NCBI GenBank assembly: GCA_030248295.1
Contig: JASANH010001724.1
Span: 682,001-746,000 of the forward strand
Length of the DNA: 64,000 nt
DNA from: Mesodorylaimus sp. YZB2_4
Taxonomy: Eukaryota > Nematoda > Enoplea > Dorylaimida > Dorylaimidae
Direction: 5' to 3'
Numbering within the stretch: position 1 is the first letter of the stretch; every line of letters starts with the position of its first letter. Below the pieces are notes generated by a model. That model saw nothing but the letters and a program-made list of their open reading frames with translations, had not been told where the DNA came from and made no database searches. The position numbers were made by a program, and so were the translations under genes. This document shows positions 34,501 to 45,239 of this stretch, piece after piece.

Positions 34501-35339
34501 TTCAGGAAATTGATAAAAAGTGTCCTCTCGACTGAGACACTGAAAAATTGAATTTGTGTAAAGTTCAGGTGTACAGTAGACACTAAAAAAACTTACCTTG
34601 CCGGTCCTTGTTCCCATGGAGCGGATCAAGTATGCACTTCCGTATTTCTCGTATAGTTTCATATGTATTCACAACCAGCTTTGGGTTCATCGCTAGACCT
34701 CAAAAACCAGTAATCAGAATCATTGAAAACTTGAATTTTGAGCATTAGAGGAGGATTACAGTTGATCAAAGGATAAGCTTAAAAAATAATACAAAATTTT
34801 TGCTTTCGGCGTTCCCGCTGAGTCAAACAGTTCTGATTCTGGTGCGATGTATGCGAATGTAACGCGGTGGAGAAATCACCCATGTACTGCATCTTTCATG
34901 CGATGCGAACCCCGATAGACAGAGGGTGTACATTGCTGCAGTAATCTTGCATGTCATGCCGAACCACTATCAATAACGTTTCTCTGATCTTCACACTTGC
35001 CCAAACCCCTCATCAGTTGCCCTAGCACCCTACTACTTTCCTCAGGTGAGCAGTGCTGTGACTGATTTTTGATGTGGAATTTCAAAATTTAGCGGAAGTG
35101 CAAAAAACCCCTATTTTTCCCCCACCCACAGGTAATTCCTTCCCTTTAGAGTGGGTGAGCTGAGCAATAAATATTTGTATAAAGAAGCTCTTTGGTCGGA
35201 ACTCACCGAATTTCGACCATGAGGCGGCGCTAGCTGGAGCTACAGCATCCAAAGTTTATATATTTCTCATCAAAATCGAATGTTTGATCGTCCAAAGTTT
35301 TTACTGCCAGAATACGAGTACTTTATTAAAACATTTTGT
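31541..35339. other. long intergenic stretch, no gene recognised
   Basis: Starts as the upstream region of the ZP gene. Apart from a C17 tract, only short ORFs without motifs occur (for example 32176-32430 minus, 33508-33932 plus). I see no repeat family shared with the rest of the window here. Confidence 0.45.
31815..31831 (+). repeat. C17 homopolymer
   Basis: Seventeen consecutive C bases about 280 bp upstream of the ZP gene start codon. Confidence 0.95.
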
Positions 35340-35344
35340 TGCGA

Positions 35345-35465
35345 TTTATGGTTCGCAAACCGACCTCCATCTCCAGGAATCGAACCCGGGACGAGTCCAG
35401 CCACTCGCTCCCTAGCAATACGGAGAGACGAATGCCGCACCGCTGCACCACCGCGGTCGCGGTCG
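35345..35465 (-). repeat. tRNA-derived SINE, family A copy (head only)
   Basis: On the minus strand GCAGCGGTGCGGCATTCGTC and the T-arm CCGGGTTCGATTCCTGG match the head of the 21295 copy, then TTTGCGAACCATAAA. The body is missing. Confidence 0.75.
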
Positions 35466-35650
35466 CAATCCTCTGCGGCTATCTGTTTTCTATGGGAATG
35501 CGCGCGCGCACCATGCGCCACGCGAAGGGCGTGCATATTCTCGGAGAAAACAGGTTTTATGCAGATATACAGTAGTACTCAGGGACGAGCACGAGAAGTT
35601 GATGCCATGACTGGCTTTTCGACTTCCTTGATCAACAAACATTCAAAAGC

Positions 35651-36487
35651 GATTGTGGCCCGTTTCGGCCAGTGTCCCGTTCCGGCCGAAATAATCCTAG
35701 TCCAGCCAGTGTCCCGATTCGGCCAGGCTCGCTTTTTTTGCCACGGTCCCCTTTCCGCCAGTCAGCCAGAATGCCGGTTCAGCCAGTCCCGTTTCGGCCA
35801 GCTAGGTGGTTGCGAAAAAAACCATAAACTAAGAACGCAGTGTCTTATTATTTCATGAGAACAGCACTCTTTAAAACAACAGCATTCTTCATGCTCAGCG
35901 TCCGATTAACGAATTTTGCTTAGTATCCGAGTATAGGAATCAAATGGTGAGAAGCATTGATGGCGAGCAGATGATCACGCATTTGATCGAAAAGGAATTT
36001 TCGCGTTGTGAACTGTTCTGATCAAAATTAACATACGTCCACGTGTCACGTGGACGGGGGGGGGGGGCGGCACCGTTTTCGAGTTGCAAAATTCGTACCT
36101 ACAGACAGTATAACATGGATGCCTACATAGAATATCCCTTTATGACCAATAGAAACGATCCAGGGATCACTTGATTGACGTGATTGCTTCTTTGCAACAA
36201 TTCAAAAAACGTATTCAATGCTGGATGCGGGCGGGAAAATTCGTGATCCAGTTTCGAGTGCCATCCTTCTACATGATGTCGTCCTAGGCCCAGGTAGACC
36301 ACGCCACTCCTTGCAGCCTGGCCGTAAAGGGACGCTGGCCCTTTCGGGACTGGCTGTAAAGGGAAACTGGCTGAATCGGGACTGGCCGTAAAAGGAAACC
36401 GGCCGAAACAAGACACAGGCCAAAAGGAACGCTGGCCATAAGGGGATTCTGGCCGCAACGGGTCGCTGGCTAAACGGAGATGGGACC
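35651..36487. mobile_element. hAT-like element with GGCCAGT arrays (837 bp)
   Basis: The left block (35660-35812) carries about eight copies of a unit like TTTCGGCCAGTGTCCCG. The right block (36332-36475) carries the same unit inverted (CTGGCCGTAAAAGGGA). The direct repeat TTCAAAAGC flanks the element at 35642-35650 and 36488-36496, fitting an 8-bp hAT target duplication plus one chance base. No transposase is present. Confidence 0.75.
36056..36067 (+). repeat. G12 homopolymer
   Basis: Twelve consecutive G bases inside the GGCCAGT element. Confidence 0.9.
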
Positions 36488-36592
36488 TTCAAAAGCCCCT
36501 TCTCCATAATTCTTATGCCTTTAGTTGAAACCACGACTACGGTCCGTATTACTGGAGGGAGTGACCAGTGGAGCTTTTAAGTTTTTGTACTT

Positions 36593-36608
36593 CCCCCCCC
36601 CCCCCCCC
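36593..36608 (+). repeat. C16 homopolymer
   Basis: Sixteen consecutive C bases at the left edge of the CGTTTCGCC element. Confidence 0.95.
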
Positions 36609-36632
36609 GCCGTTTCGCCTCCAGCCGTTTCG

Positions 36633-36647
36633 CCCCCCCCCCCCCCC
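36633..36647 (+). repeat. C15 homopolymer
   Basis: Fifteen consecutive C bases between two TTTCGCC units; it looks like expansion of the CCCC inside the unit. Confidence 0.95.
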
Positions 36648-37479
36648 GGCTTTTTCGCCCCCAGCAATTTCGCCCTGTTGTTACCTTCTAGTATCGTCGA
36701 AGTAGTTGGCGATGTGCATAGCCTCTTGTAGTCGGCGTGCCTAACTAGCTCCTAAAAAGCATCGATAACGTTGGCTTGAGGAGCAAAGGCCAATTCGGCG
36801 ATCATGCGAATCCATCAGGTGAACTCGTGATTATTTTCTCATCGCACCTTCACCGCTGTATTCTGGACTTTTCTCTAAATTGCCTGAGAGAGGTGCAAGA
36901 AGCATTTCGTGCGGCAAACTGACTAAAAGACTGAAAGGCTTGAATGCCGACGATTTCAAAATCTGTCATCGTTAAGCAGGTTAAAGCAGGCTCTTGAAGT
37001 AATTTGACGCATGTGGAATGACTGCGCCGTGCTCGAATACATTTGCTAGAAGAGCCGCGGTAGTCTGCGACAGTCTGCGGTAGCGGAGGAGCACCAGCAA
37101 CGTCAAGATCCTAGCAAGCTTGAGATCCCGATCCCGACATTGAGCAATCGGGACTCCGCATACAGTATATACAGCATACAGGCATAAGCAGCAGTAGCGA
37201 TGAAGAACAGCAGCATCAGCTCAAATCGATGATAACGATAGTGGCCGAGGCTGACCTTGCTAGATGTGTATGTTTTGCTTGTTTTTTGTGTAGGCGCCGT
37301 GTATATGCGTACCTTGGGGGCGAAGCGGGTCTGGGGCGAAATGGCTGGGGACGAAATGGCTGGGGACGAAATGGCTGGCGGCGAAACGGTTGGGAGTAAA
37401 ACCCAGGGCAGCCTACCAAGTCTTCCGACCTAGTACATGTCTGAAACTTCCCCTTGCCGGGTGACGGCCCCAGCTTCTA

Positions 37480-38100
37480 GTGTCGCATGTCAAACCACAC
37501 TCATGTCAATGTTACTGGGAGGGATACTTTGACATGGATATTTGTCTATGTCAAAGTAACCGCTGACATTACTTAACCCAGGCCAAAGAAATTCTGTCTT
37601 TTGTTCTATAAAGTGATGCCACATGCATGAGTTGTCGGATAACCAGTTGCCAGCAAGTTTGCGCTCATCCATGCGGTTCGTCGCTTCGTAGACTTTTTTT
37701 TCAAATTTCACTTTTCATGGATCCGAAAACGCACAACGAGATTCCTGTGTGCTTGAGATTCCTACTTGGTTTGAAGCGTGATACGCGCGATTATTTTCGA
37801 TCAGATCAAGGAGGCTGGAAATCGATGCCATTTGGGCGGCATTTTAGGCTTCGATCCAAATTTTGTTACACTTGTTCCTCCATGTTTGAATATCTACTCT
37901 GTACTGTACGTTCTGTGTCTTCGTTGACAAATGTGGTACTTGTTGGAAAGAAATATCAGGTCTAAAATATTTTGCAACTTCAAGAAGTCCCCGGATACTT
38001 TGACGTGACCCCGGTTACATTGGCATTTGTCATTGTAACCGACCGGCTACTTTGACATATGCGTTTGCCCATGTCAGACTGTCCCGTTTACATGTGACAC
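37480..38100. mobile_element. inverted-repeat element with ACTTTGACATG blocks (621 bp)
   Basis: Ends GTGTCGCATGTCAAAC and GTTTACATGTGACAC are inverted. Copies of ACTTTGACATG or ATGTCAAAGTAACC cluster near 37528-37565 and 37995-38080. The ends begin GTGTC like those of the element at 24577. No target duplication is evident. Confidence 0.65.
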
Positions 38101-38831
38101 CGGCTCCGTGCAGAGTATCGATTGCCAGTCGAACCGTCACAGGCTGTTTGCATTTTTTGCGGAATTGGCTGTACTGTAAAATTTATTTTTTCTTATTTCG
38201 GCGGTGTTATGAATCAGAGACCTTGAGTATCGATCACATCCAATTATCTTTCGGTGTTCTTACATATTGCGAGCAAGAAAAAAACGCGGAATTCGGAATA
38301 TATAACTGCATATGATCAATGCAGTATATTTTTTGAATTCTATTCCTTCTCTTGAAAGAACGGGCCGTGCTCATATTTTTAAGATTTCCTCTTTTCTTTG
38401 CCAAGGACTCTTCTTTTTCTCAGCACTACATACATATCTGCCGAGTAGAGTTGCTTTGCGGACAGAAACATCTTTTATGATGATGCATCGAGACCATGTC
38501 AGCCCGATTGTGTGTGGGAGCGTGGCTTGTTCAGGCACATTCATCATGTGCCTGAGCCTAGGGTGATGTTTTCGAAAGGCGCAAAAGGAAGAAGACGAAG
38601 GCGTGTTTGCTGTCAAGGAGATCAAGTGTGGGTGTACAGGCAGAGAACAGGTGGGTTGCAATTATGAACATTCTGCAAGCAACGATTGACGTAGGGAAGA
38701 ATACCATTTTTAAATCCCTTCTAGGGTATATTTTAAGTATTTTATATAAATTAGCAGAAGTGAGTTCCAAATTCAAAGCCTTAGCGTTAATCGAAAACAT
38801 GTTCATCGAATATTTCCCCCTGACTTGCCTT
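38101..38831. other. no gene recognised
   Basis: Short ORFs on both strands without motifs, between two inverted-repeat elements. Confidence 0.35.
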
Positions 38832-40012
38832 TAGACACCGAATCAGGTCGGGCTGAACACGACGGGTCGGGACCCGACCCGTACCCGACCGGACCTGAAA
38901 GTCCCTGACCCGAAATTTCGGGTCGGGTTGACCCGAATTCGGTATAAGTAGTTGAAGTTTTTCGCGATAAAATCGATCACAAATCCTCAGAAGGTGGTGG
39001 CATTGCTGTAAAGGTGACTGTGAGAAAATATGAGATGGAGACATCTCACGCACGCGAATTTCCATCTTTTGTTATTCCCCAGTTATCCTTAGTAAATGCA
39101 ATGACATTCCCTTCATATTTTTCACCATGGTGGGCAAATCATTTTTTAAAAATCTCAGATCTAAAAGGCGTAGGGTCTGTCCTCTAGAGACAAGATTTAA
39201 CTAGCCCGAATAATAGGCGTGAATAAAAGAGACAAGTCTGTCATAACTTTTGGAGTCAGTGGCAGGCTACTGGTTAAACAAAGAAATACCTAAATATGTA
39301 AATATTAACCCCATGTTAGAGTTGCATCTAGTCTTCACAAAAGATATTGCTTACAAAGTCATATTGCGCTGGACACTAGCTCCTGTCAGAACCTCCACTA
39401 CTGATGGAGGGATGTGAGGGCGCCTATCACTTTTGAACACAGCAAGTAACATGGATGGTGGTCGAGGGGGCTATTATTGGTACATATTTGGTGTTTAGGT
39501 ACAGACAATATTGCTCTTCCAGCCAGGCATACCAAGGAAGCTATGTCATATTCAGGAATCAAATGTTATTGTAGATACCCCCCCACGACCTGCTGAAAAT
39601 TATCAATTCCTTCTTATGTTAGAGTATGGCTAGTCCCACCCATTCATCAGAGTTGAAAAGAATGTTTATGAGAACTCTCACATATGGACCCTTCCATTTG
39701 CAGAAATTACTCAGAAAAATAAGTCATTCTCACAGCTTACAATTTGTGTGACATTCTCGGAAGTTATGCAGAATGAGAACGTGGAATGAAAGACTTTGTG
39801 CATGCATTCATGAAGCATATACTGCAAATCCTGGAGTCGAACAACTACGAAAAGGTTTCTGTAGCTGCTATTAGTAGTAACTTGCAAAATTTCTGTATTT
39901 TTGACCCGTTTGACCCGATCTTTCAAAAAAAACAACCCGACCCGACCCGAAATTTTGCTGACCCGACCCGACCCGACCCGACCTGAAAGTACCTGACCCG
40001 ATCCGGGGTCTA
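38832..40012. mobile_element. hAT-like element with GACCCG arrays (1,181 bp)
   Basis: Left end TAGACACCGAATCAGGTCGG and right end CCTGACCCGATCCGGGGTCTA are inverted. A perfect 8-bp direct repeat CTTGCCTT flanks it (38824-38831 and 40013-40020), the signature of a hAT transposition. Blocks of GACCCG and its complement fill the first ~110 bp and last ~115 bp. The interior has no recognisable transposase, so it is presumably moved in trans. It lies inside or beside a family B SINE. Confidence 0.88.
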
Positions 40013-40020
40013 CTTGCCTT

Positions 40021-41010
40021 GGTTTCATGTTTATATTTTATCACACCATTATGCTTGTGCGTACTTGATAGTGAGGGGACACATTTGGGAGCGCAATTCG
40101 AATTTTTGTCTTTCTGGAAGAGTTCTGAGTATCCACGGATTATTGATGTACACATACAATACCTACTATTTGCACATATCACAAAAGCTATCTGCTGTCA
40201 CAAAAGTTTTTGTCGTCCCTCACGATCATGTTTTTTCTGGCGCAAGGTGTTATCATTGTGTGGAAAGACTGGTGCAGTATATTTTTACTAATCAAGCAAA
40301 AGAGTTTATCGTCAACTTTCTAACGGAAAGGGTGCTTTACACTAGTTTGAAGTTGGATATCGCCAAGAAAATTAGGGAACTTTCTGCTGACCCCTACTTT
40401 CGCAGCAAAGGTATCGAACCTGATAACGGCCGTTTTCTCCGTAATTTTCCAACATCATATTTACGCTGAAACTGTGCCCTTTTCAAATATTCTTGCTTCA
40501 TTTATTCTCGACCCCTGGGATAAAAATGGTCGAGATAACTGCTCACTTCTCCACACTCGTTGTAAGTACGCCAAAAACATGTCTTCATCTAACCTTGTGT
40601 CGTTCAAGCTTTCGATGAAAATACGGGTAGATAACACGATAAAGTTAGGTCTAGGCCTTTGTGTCTGTGCATCAAGTACATATATCCAGGCCTTGCACAT
40701 CACATTCATATGTAACGAGCTTCTTTACCCTCGGATGCACATGGATAGTACCCGAGCCTTGCGCTTGGTGATTCGCCACAAACGTGAGCATGAACATGCC
40801 AGGACCCTCGCCCAGCGATTACGCAGGTGCGCACTTACAGGGAAGAGTTTGACTCCTGCCTGGGTGAAAAAAAAGATTGTCAAAGATATCCGTTTTGACA
40901 GCCATTTCTTCGAGGGTCATTCCTTATGGCACACACGATACGTTTCCTTTGCCCTCGAGCGCGCTGTAATGTGCTTGGCTACAGATAAAGCTGAATGATG
41001 CGACATATGT
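40021..41010 (+). repeat. family B SINE pieces flanking other sequence
   Basis: 40021-40090 matches, in sense, the minus-strand tail copy at 8091 (TGTTTATATTTTATCACACC then GAGGGGACACA). 40820-41010 matches the 180-340 copy with GTGCGCACTTACA, a B-box-like GAGTTTGACTCC and CCCTCGAGCGCGC. ORFs across the second piece are therefore not genes. Confidence 0.6.
40240..40469 (+). other. coding-like remnant, family unknown
   Basis: The open frame includes RLVQYIFTNQAKEFIVNFL and LDIAKKIRELSADPYFRSKG before a stop at 40469. The composition is protein-like and distinct from the repeats on both sides. It may be an exon of a lost or transposon gene. I recognise no family. Confidence 0.25.
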
Positions 41011-41089
41011 CACATCACAGTGGTTCTAGCCAACCTTGCTCCCTTTCTGTGCACAATACGAAGTTCACCCCCCCCCTCTCAGGGCGCAT

Positions 41090-41231
41090 TTGCATTCTTC
41101 CGACAGTACTACAGTCTGTGCGGTTTATCAACCCATCCAAAATGGGGAATTATTTTGTGGAGAGAGGGTAGAAGGGGAATCATGCTCACTGATGAATAAA
41201 TTTCGTGTACTGCAAGGGCGTCTGCGCTGAT
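41090..41231 (+). repeat. dispersed coding-like Cys repeat, copy 2
   Basis: Encodes VCAVYQPIQNGELFCGERV then EGESCSLMNKFRVLQGRL to a stop, related to the minus-strand segment at 14662-14940. Both loci also share ATGAGTAGTT-type sequence nearby. Confidence 0.4.
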
Positions 41232-41886
41232 CGTGAGTTTAGAAGGCAAATGAGTAGTTCTGATTTTCAGCATTTTGTTGTAAATTTACTGTTCCTCCTC
41301 AAAAAAAGGTGCCGTAGTATCGTCGGCGTCGAAAATTTATGCAACACCCTGTACAGCAGTTACACCGCTAATATCTTTGCTGTCTCTAACCTATTTAAAA
41401 AAAGTTATTTCTCCAGGAACTTTTCGGAAGCCCGCTTCATATGTTCGTCTGTCCATTATGTTTCCTCATATAGTGCCAAAAGTCTACGCACAGCATTGAC
41501 ACTGAAGGTCGGGAAACGTTCTCGCAAAGAAAGAGAGGGACCTCCGTAAACTTCTTTCAATTAGTAAAACTGCGAAATCAAACAATAATAGGTCCTTTGT
41601 TTTTCTGATAGGTCTTCCTAGTTGTCACGCTATGAGCAACCATGCACAAAACAGGAGAGCGGAAGTTGAAGAAGAGACGTAATACAATATCGAGGCCCCA
41701 ACTGCCTGAATACTGTAAATTGTACACGACCATAATTCGATTTTTCGTCCTACTCGCTTAGCATATTTATTTCTTCTTTTGACGCAATAGGTCGGTTCGT
41801 CGAGGTTGGCGATGCTCAAATATAAGATAACTTGTCAGTCGGGCACAAAATACGCTGTTTATCACTAGGACCTGACCAAGAGCGGC
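41232..41886. other. upstream region of the first srsx-like receptor
   Basis: A 114-codon ORF (41205-41549) has no recognisable domain. A TATA-like AAATATAAGATAAC near 41818 lies about 65 bp before the receptor ATG. Confidence 0.3.
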
Positions 41887-42870
41887 ATGGATAGTAACGT
41901 ATCGTTGGCCGATATGTTGGAGCGATCACGTTTCCTCATGGGAGCCACGTTGGCCCCGAATGCTTTGTTCATACCCCTGGGAGCACTGGCCATCATTTTC
42001 AACACCTTGATCATATTGATCATCGCCCTGTCGAAGCCTCTGCACACAAAATGTTTCGTGCTACTGGCGTTCAACGCCTTCAGCGATTTCCTGCTGGGCG
42101 CGGGCTACATGAGCACGGGGTCGGTCCGGGTGTACAGGCACCTGGCCGGGCGAGGGGAGCTGGTGACCATGTTCGAGTGCTGTCTGGAGGTGTGCGTGAT
42201 CACATTCGCCCAGCTCATATCCTTGGCCATGGCTGCAGTGCTGGTCATCGACCGCGTCCTGGCCACCCTGTGCCCCCACCAGTACAGGCTGTGGACGTAT
42301 CGGAAGCTGACCATCCCCCTGCTCGTCGGCGCCTACACCTTCGCCCTCGTGCAGCTGGCCGTGCACTTTGAGAATTCGTGGTCTGGTCGAGACATCGTGC
42401 TCAAAACTTGCGGCATCGAGGACACCGTTTTCCCATCCACCCTGTCGACCATGACCACGTTCCAGATGTCCGTCTCCGGCTGCATCGTCCTACTCAATCT
42501 TGTCCTGGCCTGGGGAATATGGTGGCGCAAGAAAAAATTCCAAGTCATGGCCATCGGACCCCAGAACACGGACCAGCACGAACACAGGCCCGATGCCGAT
42601 GCCAAGATTGTCCGGGCCATCACGGTCATCGTGCTCACCCACCTGGTCACCCACCTGGGCGGCCGACTGGTCATCGTCCTCATGGCTCTCTACTCCGACG
42701 ACGTGGGCAAGGCACTGACCAATCGATACGGCAGGGAGGTCGTCGTCTTCAATGCCGCTGTTCACTTTTTCGTGTTGTTCACCCTTAGCAGCCCTTTCCG
42801 AGCTGCTGCCAAGAAACAGTTCGGTGCATGCGCAACTGTCCTTGTGTCTGTCTATCATACTTTGATGTAG
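41887..42870 (+). CDS. srsx-like 7TM chemoreceptor 1, intronless
   Basis: A 327-residue single-exon G-protein-coupled receptor. Seven hydrophobic segments are visible: LFIPLGALAIIFNTLIIL; FVLLAFNAFSDFLLGAGY with the conserved Asp of segment 2; ITFAQLISLAMAAVLVID followed by the DRY-equivalent DRV; IPLLVGAYTFALVQL; TTFQMSVSGCIVLLNLVL; AITVIVLTHLVTHLGG; and VVFNAAVHFFVLFTLSS. NPxxY is replaced by NAAVHFF. The extracellular loop has CGIEDTVFPSTLSTMTT, nearly identical in receptor 2. Such proteins act in sensory-neuron membranes or as peptide receptors; the ligand is unknown. The middle of the gene is strikingly GC-rich, unlike receptor 2 at 47992, so the two paralogues differ greatly in third-codon bases. 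The family label rests on recalled resemblance to the nematode srsx group. Confidence 0.85.
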   Translation: MDSNVSLADMLERSRFLMGATLAPNALFIPLGALAIIFNTLIILIIALSKPLHTKCFVLLAFNAFSDFLLGAGYMSTGSVRVYRHLAGRGELVTMFECCLEVCVITFAQLISLAMAAVLVIDRVLATLCPHQYRLWTYRKLTIPLLVGAYTFALVQLAVHFENSWSGRDIVLKTCGIEDTVFPSTLSTMTTFQMSVSGCIVLLNLVLAWGIWWRKKKFQVMAIGPQNTDQHEHRPDADAKIVRAITVIVLTHLVTHLGGRLVIVLMALYSDDVGKALTNRYGREVVVFNAAVHFFVLFTLSSPFRAAAKKQFGACATVLVSVYHTLM

Positions 42871-45239
42871 TGGCCATCGTAAGCACTTAAGTTATCGAGA
42901 CTTGATGAGGCGGCGTGTTTTGTTATTATTGGGTTACACGCGACTAGCCAGTAATGAGAAAACTTGGAACAAACGTCGTTAGCATAATTTTTATGGACAA
43001 AACAAGCGAAGGCTCTTACAGTTGATATTGTTATATCAAAAATAGACAGGGTCTAATCAGAAGAAGAAATTGAGTTTTGTAATCGCATTGCTCTTGTACA
43101 TACAGTATTCACGCTCTTGCGCTTGTGCAGCCACAGGAACCGTTACTATAAATTCTTGCTGAAACATCCACCACGGATTTCTGGCTGCTAGTGAAACAGT
43201 CAGGTTCTCGTGCTTGCACATTGAACCAACTGCGGTGTGGTGTAAGGTTCGAATCAAGCCACGCAGCCCACCAGTACAACGGGTATCGTTTACTGTTGCC
43301 ACCACGCCGTACCAGGGAAGGACTCACGTAGGATCGGAGGAGCCGGCTACAATCGTCAAGTCGTCGAGGAGTCTCGCTGATCGAACTGATTGATCCCCCA
43401 GGCAAGGAGCAGGGCCTTTATATAGACGGTGCTCGGGTCCAAGGACTAGTCATATCAATCCCTCGCATGTTAGGAAAACCAGTCAGCTCGGCCTCTAGGC
43501 CTCGCTTGGCCCTGAACAGGGAGGGAGACAAATAGTCTGCGCCTCTGTGCACACTAGATGTCCTATGCTAATAGAGTAACCACTGAAGGCATCCATTACA
43601 CTAGCCAAAAAACAGGAACGTCATGAGTGTGAATTGGCGGACTGGATTTATGGTTGACAATGGCTGTAGAGCTTATCCAACAAAATTATTAGAGTCGTGA
43701 AGCATACATGCTGTAACAAGTGTGTTTGGCCTGCGGAGAAAGCAGTGTATGTGGTTGCCTTAACTGGCCGCCACACAGCGTATCAATTGCCTTCGTTGGC
43801 CGCTCGATACCTCCTGCAGGAGGGGCAGATACCCGTTAAGGTGACATATCTGCCTCCAACGACTAATTAATTGAAAGAGGCCTGCCTGGAAGGTTTTTAA
43901 GACCATCCGCTACCCTGCAAAGCGAAATAATGCTGGTTTGTTTGTGTTTCTCAAAATTATTGACCATATTGCTGGGAGCTTTAACAGCTGCCCTTTTGTG
44001 CAGGAAGAGAGGAGTCGCCATCGTTCTGTTGCTTGCATCGCTTTCGGTCTACTAAAGTATTGCCAGCTAGAACCGTGTATCTACACCTCCAACTCAAGTG
44101 ATTGTCACTTGAGTGCCGCTGTTAATTTTCACCACCTCTGAGAAAAGATGAATGCTAAAAGGATTATCACGGGTATCCCGAATCTTCTTGCTCCTTTGCG
44201 GTGGAGAGATATTATGGGTCGCAGAAACTGACTGTGCAAAGTTTGAATTTCGAAAGTGTAATATGGATCAAGAAATCGAAGAGCGAAAATAAAATTAGCG
44301 TATCATAGATTTTTCAACATTCTAGAAAGATATGCTGTTTCGCTAGCTTATCCTTTTCCTGGAGATCTGTATGACATTAGACTACTCTGTAAACTAAGGA
44401 CTTGCCAGAGTGAACGTGCGTCAGCTCAAACCACACCACCACATATACAGAAGAAACTTTGTGTAGCTTCACTCGGATGCCAAAAGATGCTCTTGAGTCC
44501 CGAGCCGATGTATCCTTTTGATCTTTTAAGTTGCGATGTCCCTATATTGCCTTTCACTAGTTTTGACGCCAGATATGAAGTACATTTGCCCTGTGAAACA
44601 ATGCACTAAGCGGATTTCCTACAACAAAATATCGTACATCCTGTGTTATAGAAAAGCATATTTCGCAAAGGCTCGTCACATTTTTTAAGCGTATCTTTTT
44701 CTTATTTTGTTTTCACGCGAGGCAGAGTGTCGTCATCTGGTCATGAAAAAGATTGAAAGGGACGGCAACTGTTCTCTGGCCCCCTATTTCACACCCGTAT
44801 TTCCCAAATAAGCATTTTCTCACAAAGATCTTTGCTATTTTCTCACTCTAAGACTTCGTGAATCCGTGCTGAGATCTTGGTCAGATTTTACCCAGATCAA
44901 GAAAAAGAGAAGGGGGATCCCAGAGACATTTTCAAGCTTCTTACTAAGATCCTAACATTTCCTCTAGGCATACTCTGTGTCTTCGAATCCATTTCAGGCG
45001 AGGCACTACTTATTACCCCTGTCACATAAAACATGATGCAGCTAAAATTTTCGCTACACGTTTTGACAATGGCTCGCCATAATCATCGTACTTGCTCATA
45101 AAATCAGCTCTTTTTCTTCGCCGAGATCGGTAATGTCCAGCTTCAATTCTACCATCCGTTTATACGAAGCTGTCAGACCGGACCGGACCGGACTGTCAAA
45201 GTGCATGGTGGGCGTGTAAAATGCATTTGATCAGGTTTC
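42871..45239. other. intergenic, no gene recognised
   Basis: Contains a B-box-like GTAAGGTTCGAATC near 43241 that may be an old SINE, overlapping antisense ORFs at 43057-43405 without motifs, and a short CCGGA run at 45177-45194. Nothing else is recognised. Confidence 0.35.

Larger units (their letters stand above)
36593..37405. mobile_element. inverted-repeat element with CGTTTCGCC blocks
   Basis: Left copies read CCGTTTCGCCTCCAGCCG and CGCCCCCAGCAATTTCGCCC (36609-36675). Right copies are inverted: GGGGCGAAATGGCTGGGGAC, repeated three times with a 20-bp period, then CGGCGAAACGG (37318-37392). The motif is close to that of the adjacent upstream element. Two C tracts lie in the left block. 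Ends and target duplication are unclear. Confidence 0.65.

Noticed and set aside
35641..37405. CRISPR-like arrays
   Set aside because: Repeat units are degenerate, lack uniform spacers and occur as inverted pairs in a eukaryotic context.
40474..40998. 174-codon plus-strand ORF
   Set aside because: Its second half is a family B SINE copy, so the frame is not a gene.
42051..42858. Several 70-136 codon ORFs overlapping receptor 1 on both strands
   Set aside because: The high GC content removes stops in other frames; they are shadows of the receptor frame.
43057..43405. Overlapping minus-strand ORFs near 43.2 kb
   Set aside because: They cross an old SINE-like B box and show no domain, consistent with chance frames in GC-rich repeat sequence.
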